NCBI GenBank assembly: GCA_046726375.1
Contig: JBKPAJ010000070.1
Span: forward strand, 1-10,059
Direction of reading: 5' to 3'
DNA length: 10,059 bases
Origin: DASPWV01 sp046726375
GTDB lineage: Bacteria > Acidobacteriota > Vicinamibacteria > Vicinamibacterales > UBA2999
Both the position numbers and the translations under genes were made by a program. This document shows positions 1-5,502 of this stretch, in pieces. Position 1 is the first letter of the stretch. Each line of letters begins with the position of its first letter. The notes below the pieces were generated by a model, which made no database searches, was not told the origin of the DNA, and worked only from the letters and a program-made list of their open reading frames with translations.

Positions 1-39
1 CGCCATCGCGATCATCGTCGTGACGTGTGTTCGCATCAT
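1..39 (-). CDS. 5' end of an unidentified leftward gene (partial)
   Basis: Read on the minus strand, an AGGAGG Shine-Dalgarno sequence (50-45) stands 5 nt before an ATG at 39-37 and 8 nt before a second ATG at 36-34. The reading frame stays open to the window edge and gives MMRTHVTTMIAMA. Only 13 codons are visible, so the product cannot be named; an Arg/His-containing start followed by small and hydrophobic residues could be the beginning of a signal peptide, but this is a guess. The gene is divergent from the lysyl-oxidase gene, so bases 40-98 should hold promoters for both. The strong ribosome binding site is the main support. Confidence 0.5.
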   Translation of the reverse strand, partial: MMRTHVTTMIAMA

Positions 40-98
40 CGCGGCCTCCTAAGGTCGACCGTTGATTATGGACCGCGACGGCCTCATCTGCACACAAA

Positions 99-1061
99 GT
101 GGCGCACGCTGTTGACCCACGTACGCTTAGCCGCGATAGTGCAGGCCTCCACTTTTCGAATTGCGAGGTTCCCTATGCTCCATTTGCGCTCGGTTTTCTG
201 TCGTTGATTCTGCTGGTCGGTATCGGCCTGTCGATGGCGCCCCTCGCCACGCGCGCCACGGCGAAAGACGTGCGTGAAATCGATCTCGATGGCATGCCCG
301 ATCTGATCGTGCGCCAGGACATGCTGGCGAGTCAGTGGGTGGTTCGCGACGAGAATCTGCCTGCCGAGTTCTGCAGCGTCATCGAGGGCGAAGTCACGCC
401 CGGCGTTCGCCGTCTTCTGCGCTTTACGGTGATGACACCGAACGTCGGCGACGCCGATATCTTCATCGGCGATCCCAACACGCACGTCGCGGCCAATGAC
501 GGCCTTTACGAATTTGCCACGTGTCATGCGCACTACCACTTCCAGCACTACGCCGAATACCGCCTGATCGATCCGCGTACGGGCAAGGTGTGGCGCGCGG
601 CCAAGCGCGGCTTCTGCATGCTCGACACGGATCCCAATCCGGCGTGGCTTGGCGAGGAAGCGCCGCGCGAATGGATCTTCCGGAGCTGTGGAACGACGAG
701 CTCGCCGGGATTTCAAGGGATTAGCCATGGGTGGACCGACACCTACCGGTTTTGGCTCGGCGGTCAGTTCTTCGTCCTGGACGGCGGCGACGGTCAGGAC
801 CCTGTGCCGCCCGGACAATACGTGATTCAAGTCGAAGTGAATCCCGCGTATACCGTCACGGGAGGCGGCTGTCCGCGCTTCACCGATCCAGCTACGGGCA
901 AGTGTCACCAGCTTGAAGAATCCAACTACGCGAACAACACGTCCTCGGTGACGATCAACATTCCGTCGCATGTGGGACGCGACGGCGTGGGACCGATGGC
1001 GGGAACACCAGTCTCCGCCGAGGAACCAGACGAACACGGGAACAAGCTGAAAAAGAAGTGA
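99..1061 (+). CDS. Secreted lysyl-oxidase-family copper amine oxidase
   Basis: This family oxidises the epsilon-amine of peptidyl lysine to an aldehyde, using copper and a lysine tyrosylquinone cofactor made from a Lys and a Tyr of the enzyme. Counting from the GTG at 99, the copper motif CHAHYH lies at 142-147 (ligands H143, H145, H147). The putative cofactor residues are K169 in AAKRGFC and Y216 in GWTDTY, which align with human LOX H292/H294/H296, K320 and Y355. A C-terminal beta segment with PPGQYVIQVEVNP and an ESNYANN motif also resembles LOX. A hydrophobic segment (about 29-48) followed by TRATA and then KDV looks like a signal peptide, so the product is exported. The start is unsure: no ribosome binding site precedes GTG 99, and the first 30 codons have weak codon bias. 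A good GAGG-6nt-ATG at 175 is out of frame (see findings). The physiological substrate is unknown. Confidence 0.85.
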   Translation: MAHAVDPRTLSRDSAGLHFSNCEVPYAPFALGFLSLILLVGIGLSMAPLATRATAKDVREIDLDGMPDLIVRQDMLASQWVVRDENLPAEFCSVIEGEVTPGVRRLLRFTVMTPNVGDADIFIGDPNTHVAANDGLYEFATCHAHYHFQHYAEYRLIDPRTGKVWRAAKRGFCMLDTDPNPAWLGEEAPREWIFRSCGTTSSPGFQGISHGWTDTYRFWLGGQFFVLDGGDGQDPVPPGQYVIQVEVNPAYTVTGGGCPRFTDPATGKCHQLEESNYANNTSSVTINIPSHVGRDGVGPMAGTPVSAEEPDEHGNKLKKK

Positions 1062-1185
1062 ATTTGGAGATCTCGAGATTTGGAGATTTGGAGTAGATCT
1101 CGCGATTTGCAAATTTGCGGATCTTCCAATCTGTAGATCTCGAGATTTGCTCCAATTCTCTAAATCTCGAGATCTCCAGATTCAC
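1058..1185. terminator. Long imperfect inverted repeat, possible bidirectional terminator
   Basis: Bases 1058-1081 are the reverse complement of 1162-1185 with one mismatch in 24, and that mismatch would be a G-U pair in RNA. Inside this, 1082-1102 pairs with 1141-1161 at about 17 of 21 positions. Near the centre is the perfect palindrome GCAAATTTGC (1109-1118). A transcript from either side would fold into one long stem. There is no poly-U tract, so it is not a standard intrinsic terminator; termination, transcript-end protection or a REP-like mobile element are all possible. Confidence 0.5.
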
Positions 1186-1211
1186 GCGCTCACCGCTCAC
1201 GCGCTCACGGC
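1062..1211. repeat. Octamer-period repeat tract filling a convergent gene gap
   Basis: The whole gap between the stop codon of the lysyl-oxidase gene (TGA 1059-1061) and that of the leftward small gene (1214-1212) is repetitive. From 1062 the sequence reads as 8-bp units: ATTTGGAG, ATCTCGAG, ATTTGGAG, ATTTGGAG, then a TAG interruption, then ATCTCGCG, ATTTGCAA, ATTTGCGG, ATCTTCCA, ATCTGTAG, ATCTCGAG. From 1186 it changes to GCGCTCAC, CGCTCAC, GCGCTCAC, GGCTCAC (8/7/8/7 bp). The AT-rich first part contrasts with the high-GC genes. It is noncoding by appearance. Its position between two convergent genes would suit a bidirectional terminator. Confidence 0.8.
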
Positions 1212-1409
1212 TCACGGTCGCGATCGGTCGTGGTATTCCGGACTGCGGCGCCACGTCTCTCGATCGTCCTCGGCGCGCGGCATGCTGGATGGCTTCGTCG
1301 GAGTAATGCCTGGCGCGTCGTTGTCTGATTCCACGACCGGCATGCGATCGTCGCCAGGCTTGTCCAGGTCGGCGTCTCGCGCTTTCTCGTCGGTACGGTT
1401 GGGTTGCAT
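1212..1409 (-). CDS. Small acidic disordered hypothetical protein (65 aa)
   Basis: An ATG at 1409 is preceded by GGAGGG (1418-1413) with a gap of about 4-5 nt, a strong ribosome binding site. The 65-residue product is very hydrophilic, rich in Asp, Glu, Arg and Pro (for example DADLDKPGDD), with no membrane segment, cysteine or recognisable motif; it is probably intrinsically disordered. Third codon positions are mostly G or C, as expected of a real gene here. It lies 42 bp downstream of the basic-tail protein gene on the same strand, so the two may be co-transcribed: a strongly basic and a net acidic disordered protein side by side. The stop codon sits inside the GCTCAC repeats. The function is unknown. 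The ribosome binding site and codon bias make it more than a chance reading frame. Confidence 0.55.
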   Translation of the reverse strand: MQPNRTDEKARDADLDKPGDDRMPVVESDNDAPGITPTKPSSMPRAEDDRETWRRSPEYHDRSRP

Positions 1410-1451
1410 ACACCCTCCAGCAGACGACGCACGCACGACCCGTGCCGGGGA

Positions 1452-1874
1452 CTATCGACGCCGTTTCTTGGGTACCCTTTTCATCGGGCGCTTGCCGCCA
1501 CGCTTCGCCGAGCTGCGCCCTGTGGACCTTGATCCGGCCGTTCTCATCGTGCGCTCGGGCCGGCTGGCGGATGTGGTCGCGGCCTTTTTCGCCCCGGCGC
1601 GTTTCGCCGTCACCTTCCGCCGCGTAGACGCCCGCTTTCTGACGGCTCTCCTCTTGGCTGGCGCGGGCGTGGAGATCGGTTGGGCTTCGTTCGGCACGTC
1701 GCCGCCGGGAGCGCCACGCAGCGTGGAGATGGCGCCTGACACCGCGTTGGTCAACGCCTTCGTGAGCGCATCCACCCCGCCGACGGCGGTGCCCATTGCG
1801 CCGCCGACGCGTTCCGCCGTATTGCGCAAAATGTCGTCTTTCTTATCGTTGCTGTTATCCGGGCGATTTGCCAT
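1452..1874 (-). CDS. Protein with Lys/Arg-rich histone-H1-like tail (140 aa)
   Basis: The protein has two parts. Residues 1-14 are polar. Residues 20-52 form a Gly/Ala-rich amphipathic stretch with glycines at 24, 28 and 32 (a glycine-zipper-like GxxxGxxxG spacing). After a Pro-rich linker (54-72), residues 74-140 are extremely basic, with many KR, RR and KK pairs plus Ala, Ser and Thr, resembling histone H1 or AlgP-type tails that bind DNA without sequence specificity. The start was chosen at ATG 1874 (MANRPDN); a TTG at 1895 would add seven residues with no benefit. No clear Shine-Dalgarno sequence is present; TAAGAT (1888-1883) could be a -10 box, which would put the transcript start almost at the ATG. 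A nucleoid-associated role, or binding of another polyanion such as RNA or polyphosphate, is inferred from composition alone. It is divergent from the exported protein gene at 1921. Confidence 0.65.
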   Translation of the reverse strand: MANRPDNSNDKKDDILRNTAERVGGAMGTAVGGVDALTKALTNAVSGAISTLRGAPGGDVPNEAQPISTPAPAKRRAVRKRASTRRKVTAKRAGAKKAATTSASRPERTMRTAGSRSTGRSSAKRGGKRPMKRVPKKRRR

Positions 1875-1920
1875 GGTGCAGCATCTTAGCGCCAAACCCG
1901 GCCTGTGCGACTCTATCGAG

Positions 1921-2313
1921 GTGAAATACCTCGCGCTGGTTGCCCTTCTTCTTCAACTCGCGTGCGTTGGCGGCGCCGAGCAGCGCTCCGACTCGCCGCT
2001 GACAACCTGGCGGGCGGCGGGTTCGTGGTCGGGACGCGGGAGTGCGCAGCTGGCCACGTTTCCCACCGGCGGCGGACCGCTCCGAATTCACTGGGAGGCG
2101 CACAACGAATCCCCGCGCGGCGCGGCACGACTCGCCATTCGCCTGCACAGCGCGGATAGCGGACGGGTTCTAGCCGAAGTCGCCGATCAGAACGGCGAAG
2201 GTGCCGGCACGAAAGATCTCGCCGATGAGCACCAACGTTTTTATTTGACGGTCGATTCCGCCAACGTGGACTGGGCCGTTCGCGTCGAAGAAGCGGTTAC
2301 TCGCTCACGCTGA
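1921..2313 (+). CDS. Small exported hypothetical protein (130 aa), possible lipoprotein
   Basis: The N-terminus MKYLALVALLLQLAC is a short signal peptide. Cys15 could be lipidated, but Gln at -3 is unusual for a lipobox; cleavage after GGA (residue 19) by signal peptidase I is the alternative. The mature part (about 110 residues) is polar and probably beta-rich, with WSGRGSAQLATF (36-47), LRIHWEAHN (54-62), RLHSADSG (74-81) and a C-terminal VDSANVDWAVRVEE (111-124). Small proteins of this look occur in acidobacterial genomes without a known function (recollection, not a search). GTG 1921 was chosen because it puts the signal peptide at the N-terminus; an in-frame ATG at 1873 would prefix 16 residues that spoil it. 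The 46-bp gap to the divergent gene at 1874 must hold both promoters. It ends against msrB, separated only by a repeat. Confidence 0.7.
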   Translation: MKYLALVALLLQLACVGGAEQRSDSPLTTWRAAGSWSGRGSAQLATFPTGGGPLRIHWEAHNESPRGAARLAIRLHSADSGRVLAEVADQNGEGAGTKDLADEHQRFYLTVDSANVDWAVRVEEAVTRSR

Positions 2314-2348
2314 ACTTCCGAACCTCCGAACTCCGGAACCGCGGAACC
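2313..2348. repeat. 8-bp tandem repeat between convergent stop codons
   Basis: The sequence divides into AACTTCCG, AACCTCCG, AACTCCGG, AACCGCGG and AACC, i.e. 4.5 units of 8 bp starting AAC. It begins with the last base of the TGA of the upstream gene (2311-2313) and ends directly against the msrB stop (2351-2349), so it occupies the entire gap. The unit AACTTCCG recurs in reverse orientation at 9963-9970. The internal CCGCGG and TCCGGA palindromes give limited hairpin potential. Confidence 0.75.
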
Positions 2349-2732
2349 TCATTTCGGTTCAAACGTCATGGCCACGCCGTTCATGCAAAACCGCAAGCCA
2401 GTCGGCGCCGGTCCGTCCGGAAACACGTGACCGAGATGGCTGCCGCAGTTGGAGCAGTGCACCTCGGTGCGACGCATCGAGAAGCTGTCGTCGACGCTCG
2501 TGCCCACGGCGTTGTCGAGCGGCTTGAAGAAACTGGGCCAGCCGGTGCAGCTTTCGTACTTGGTGTCGGCCGAAAAGAGCGGCTGCCCGCATGCGGCACA
2601 GCGGAACGTGCCGTCGCGATGTTCCTGATTGAGCGCGCTCGATCCAGGGGGCTCGGTTCCGTGCTCTCGTAAGACTCTGTATTGTTCCGGCGTCAACTGC
2701 TCGCGCCACTGGTCGTCCGATTTCTTTTCCAT
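2349..2732 (-). CDS. msrB: Peptide-methionine (R)-S-oxide reductase MsrB
   Basis: This enzyme reduces the R epimer of methionine sulfoxide in proteins back to methionine, normally recycled by thioredoxin, and repairs oxidative damage. The 127-residue protein covers the complete SelR/MsrB fold. It has LTPEQYRVLREHGTEPP (13-29), structural zinc pairs C45-x2-C48 and C93-x2-C96, YESCTGWPSF (59-68), HCSNCGSHLGHVF (92-104) and the catalytic cysteine C116 in RFCMNG. C62 is placed where many family members have a resolving cysteine. No signal peptide is visible, so it is probably cytosolic. ATG 2732 was chosen because it gives the usual family length and is preceded by GGAGGG (2748-2743) about 10 nt away, lying in the end of the upstream gene. 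It is 7 bp after that gene and surely co-transcribed with it. Confidence 0.95.
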   Translation of the reverse strand: MEKKSDDQWREQLTPEQYRVLREHGTEPPGSSALNQEHRDGTFRCAACGQPLFSADTKYESCTGWPSFFKPLDNAVGTSVDDSFSMRRTEVHCSNCGSHLGHVFPDGPAPTGLRFCMNGVAMTFEPK

Positions 2733-2739
2733 TGTGCTC

Positions 2740-3540
2740 TCACCCTCCGAGCGCCTTGAGCCACTCCTGGGTCGCGGCACGGGCGGCGTCCACGGCCGGC
2801 TGGCCTGCCCGATACATCATTTTCCAATGGCGCGGCTTGGCGTCGAGACTGGGATCGGCGAAGTGCATCTTCTTGTCCGCGCGCTCGACGAGCTTGGCTG
2901 AGTAATCGACAGTGGCGCTCAGATCGAGAAACGCACGAAGCCGTTCGGCCACCAGTTGTCGCACATCCGCCGGAAATTCCTGTTCAAATTCCGCCGTGCT
3001 GCGCGCGTAGTCCGCGTCCGCTTCTCGCGCACTCTCCTTTATCGCCGCATCCACATTGGCGCGGTGCTGCGGATCCGCGTCGAGTTCGGCGAGCTGCCGT
3101 TTCATCTCCGCAACGTTGTTTTCGAGCTGTTGTCGGGCTTCCGGTGGAAGCTCGGCCGCCATCTTTTTGGCGTGCTCAACCACTTCGTCGAGTTGCTTCT
3201 TCTGCGCCGCGCGAGCCTCCTCACCGTTTTGCGGCACGGACGGCCGCTCCGGGCGCTGAAACTCTCGGAAGCGCGCGTAGCGATTGGCGAAATCCTCTGT
3301 TTCGGTGTACGCGCGCGCGGCGGCAATGACGGCGCGCACCAATGCTGCCCGCTGCTCGGGACTCGCCGCCTTGAACACGGCGGCCTCGCCGACGAGCGAC
3401 ACGGCGCCCGTGGTGAAGCTGCCGATGATCCTGTTATCGGCGTCGGCACTGGTGGTACCAAGCGTCGTGAAGATGTCGCTCTGCCGGGCAGCCACGCCGG
3501 ACACACCCAGCACGAGGATCGCGGCGAGCAGTGCGCGCAT
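2740..3540 (-). CDS. Exported alpha-helical hypothetical protein (266 aa)
   Basis: I do not recognise a named family. Residues 1-18 (MRALLAAILVLGVSGVAA) form a signal peptide with a VAA cleavage site before RQS, so the mature protein is periplasmic or secreted. Residues 60-97 look helical. Residues 107-205 are rich in Glu, Lys, Ala and Gln and probably form long helices or a coiled coil. The conserved-looking C-terminal part has VDYSAKLVERADKKMHFADP (211-230) and WKMMYRAGQP (239-248). There are no cysteines or obvious catalytic motif. It is the first gene of an operon with msrB (gap 7 bp); an envelope or stress role is possible but not shown. Upstream, TATAAG (3555-3550) resembles a -10 box so close to the ATG that the transcript may be leaderless; no Shine-Dalgarno sequence is seen. 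Confidence 0.75.
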   Translation of the reverse strand: MRALLAAILVLGVSGVAARQSDIFTTLGTTSADADNRIIGSFTTGAVSLVGEAAVFKAASPEQRAALVRAVIAAARAYTETEDFANRYARFREFQRPERPSVPQNGEEARAAQKKQLDEVVEHAKKMAAELPPEARQQLENNVAEMKRQLAELDADPQHRANVDAAIKESAREADADYARSTAEFEQEFPADVRQLVAERLRAFLDLSATVDYSAKLVERADKKMHFADPSLDAKPRHWKMMYRAGQPAVDAARAATQEWLKALGG

Positions 3541-3549
3541 GCGCCCGAT

Positions 3550-3557
3550 CTTATACT
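3550..3557. promoter_or_regulatory. Symmetric -10 element shared by divergent genes
   Basis: On the plus strand TATACT (3552-3557) matches the -10 consensus TATAAT at 5 of 6 positions; on the minus strand TATAAG (3555-3550) also matches at 5 of 6. The two hexamers overlap. A start 6-8 nt downstream would fall at about 3563-3565 rightward (tadA direction) and about 3544-3540 leftward, right at the ATG of the 266-aa protein. No good -35 box is visible in either direction. Divergent transcription from symmetric -10 sequences is a known bacterial phenomenon; its use here is inferred. Confidence 0.4.
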
Positions 3558-3584
3558 GACGCTCATGCCAGCACGGGACGCAAA

Positions 3585-4034
3585 GTGACCGACGAAGACG
3601 CGATGCGTTTTGCGCTCGCGGAAGCAGAACGAGCTCGCAGCCTGGGCGAAGTCCCGGTCGGCGCCATAGTCGTGGTGGACGGCCGAGTTGTGGGGGCGGA
3701 GTGCAATCGTCCGATCAGCTCGAACGATCCGACGGCGCATGCCGAGATTGGCGCGCTTCGCGAAGCCGCACACAGCGTCGGCAATTACCGGCTCACCGGC
3801 GCGACGTTATACGTGACGGTCGAGCCATGTCTCATGTGCGTTGGCGCCATGGTGCACGCCCGTATCGGCCTGGTCGTGTTCGGGGCGACGGAGCCAAAGA
3901 GCGGTGCACTCATATCAACAGTGCGCGCACACGAATCGCCCGGCCTGAATCATCGTCTCGAATTCGTCGGAGGTGTGCTCGAAGACGAATGTCGTGCGGT
4001 GATTCAGGAATTCTTCAAAGCGAAGCGTGTGTAG
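3585..4034 (+). CDS. tadA: tRNA-specific adenosine deaminase TadA
   Basis: TadA converts adenosine 34 of the anticodon of tRNA-Arg(ACG) to inosine, which is needed to read CGN codons; it acts as a cytosolic zinc-dependent homodimer. With the GTG at 3585 the protein is 149 residues and collinear with the family. It has GEVPVGAIVV (21-30), the zinc/proton-shuttle motif DPTAHAEI (48-55, with H52 and E54), EPCLMC (80-85, zinc ligands C82 and C85), and GATEPKSGAL where TadA has its DPKTGA segment. An ATG at 3603 would remove the first helix, so GTG is preferred. The GTG overlaps the stop of an 8-codon mini-ORF (3565-3588; MPARDAK) in a GTGA arrangement, suggesting possible translational coupling. 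The end overlaps the convergent histidine kinase gene by 20 bp. CMP/dCMP or guanine deaminase is a less likely alternative because the TadA-specific motifs are intact. Confidence 0.9.
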   Translation: MTDEDAMRFALAEAERARSLGEVPVGAIVVVDGRVVGAECNRPISSNDPTAHAEIGALREAAHSVGNYRLTGATLYVTVEPCLMCVGAMVHARIGLVVFGATEPKSGALISTVRAHESPGLNHRLEFVGGVLEDECRAVIQEFFKAKRV

Positions 4035-5502
4035 CGGCGGGTAGCGAAATATCGAAGACGGCACCGTGATCGTTGCTCGCGGCAATCGTTCCGCCGTGGC
4101 GCTCGACGATGGCCTTGACGATCGAAAGCCCCAACCCGCTTCCGCCCGCCGCCTTCCGCGCCGCGTCAGCCTTGTAAAAGCGATCGAAGATCAGCGGCAG
4201 GTGCTCCAGCGGAATCCCCGGACCGGTGTCGCGGACACGCACGTGAATGCGATCGTCACTGACGGCGGCCTCGAGACGGATTTCTCCGCCCTCCGGACTG
4301 TGCCGCAACGCGTTGGCGGCAAGGTTCTGCAGCGCTTGCTCCAACCGATCGGGATCGCCTTCGACGAACTCCGCACCGATCTCGACGTTGGTGGACAGCC
4401 GCACACCGTTGGCCGCGGCCGCACGCTCATGGCGCGCACGAACGCGATCGAAGAGCGCGGCAATCGCCACACGTTCCTTGCGCAGCGCGGTACCGCCGCC
4501 TTCGAGCCGCGCGAGATCGAGCAGATCGCCAACGATCCGTTCGAGGCGATGTGTTTCGTCGTTGACGATTGCGAGATAGCGTTCGCGCGTCGGCGCGTCG
4601 AGATGTACCTCCGGCATGGCGATCGTCTCGAGATAACCGCGCATCGCGGTAATCGGCGTCAGAAGCTCGTGCGAAACATCGGCGAGCAGCTGCCGTCGTG
4701 CGCGGTCCGCGCTTTCGAGCGCGCGAGTACGAGCGGTCAGTTCGTCGGCCATGCGATTGAAGGACCGCGCCACGGCGGTCACCTCGTCGCCACCGCGCTC
4801 GGGTGCCCGCGCGGCAAGATCGCCCGCGCCCAGCCGCTCAGTCGCGGACTGCACCTCCTTGAGACGCCGGCGCGCCGGCCCGAACACGAAAAAAGCAATC
4901 AGCGCGGTGCCGACGATGAGCACGGCGCCGGCGACGACGGCCATGGTTGGACCCATGGCGCGTAACACGCGCGAGAACGGCGGCGGGCCTGTCATGACAG
5001 ACACAATTCCTGCCGGCCGTCCCTCGACTCTGATGACGGCGCTTTCCCATGGGAGGTCCGGCGAAAGCGATCGTCCGCGTCCCCGTTCAGGGCCGCCAGG
5101 TCCACCCGGGCCTTCGCGTCCGAACTGCTCCAGCCGCTGGCGTTCCACCGTGATCGCCTGCCGCAATCGCTCTGGCACTTCGTCGTGGTTCGACGCGGTC
5201 CGTCCGTCGCGCATCACGACGACAAAGGTCTGCACGATATGTCCGAACTGATCGCGGACATACTGCTGCAGATCCTGCTCAGGGTTCGCGCTGATCGCAG
5301 ACGCCAGGTCAGATGCCACCATCACGGCCAGCCGGCGCGGTGAGCGAGCCGGCATCGAGCCGGCCAGACGATCGGAGGTCCAGAGGAGCAATCCGGCTTC
5401 GGCCACGAGCATCAGTGCGAGAAACGCAAACAGTCCCAGCGCTACGCGCCAATACAGGCTGCGATACCAGAGGCGATCGGCGCGCGGCGCGTCAGGCGAC
5501 AT
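4015..5502 (-). CDS. Membrane sensor histidine kinase
   Basis: This is the sensor of a two-component pair, 495 residues. TM1 is about 18-41, a periplasmic region about 42-183, TM2 about 184-207, and a HAMP linker about 208-262. The HisKA dimerisation domain has DVSHELLTPI with phospho-acceptor H278. The catalytic ATPase domain has the N-box QNLAANALRHS (392-402), DTGPGIP (425-431), FDRFY (439-443) and GGSGLGLSIV (453-462). The H-box has Leu where most kinases have Arg (HELRTP). The periplasmic part contains a Gly/Pro/Arg-rich stretch (128-144), which is probably a flexible linker; the signal sensed cannot be deduced. ATG 5502 lies inside the 3' end of the response regulator gene (11-bp overlap), so the two are translationally coupled. 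Its 3' end overlaps tadA. Envelope-stress kinases (BaeS/CpxA-like) are the nearest general comparison. Confidence 0.93.
   Translation of the reverse strand: MSPDAPRADRLWYRSLYWRVALGLFAFLALMLVAEAGLLLWTSDRLAGSMPARSPRRLAVMVASDLASAISANPEQDLQQYVRDQFGHIVQTFVVVMRDGRTASNHDEVPERLRQAITVERQRLEQFGREGPGGPGGPERGRGRSLSPDLPWESAVIRVEGRPAGIVSVMTGPPPFSRVLRAMGPTMAVVAGAVLIVGTALIAFFVFGPARRRLKEVQSATERLGAGDLAARAPERGGDEVTAVARSFNRMADELTARTRALESADRARRQLLADVSHELLTPITAMRGYLETIAMPEVHLDAPTRERYLAIVNDETHRLERIVGDLLDLARLEGGGTALRKERVAIAALFDRVRARHERAAAANGVRLSTNVEIGAEFVEGDPDRLEQALQNLAANALRHSPEGGEIRLEAAVSDDRIHVRVRDTGPGIPLEHLPLIFDRFYKADAARKAAGGSGLGLSIVKAIVERHGGTIAASNDHGAVFDISLPAATHASL

Noticed and set aside
84..1112. Long leftward open frame (342 codons) opposite the lysyl oxidase gene
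   Set aside because: It is a shadow of high-GC coding: Arg/His-rich, no family motif, no ribosome binding site, and the plus strand encodes a recognisable enzyme over the same bases.
1147..1920. Upstream extension of the exported protein frame
   Set aside because: It runs through the repeat tract and opposite two leftward genes; the signal peptide at 1921 marks the real start.
4066..4965. 299-codon rightward open frame opposite the histidine kinase
   Set aside because: The kinase has every catalytic box on the minus strand; the opposite frame has composition typical of an antisense shadow.
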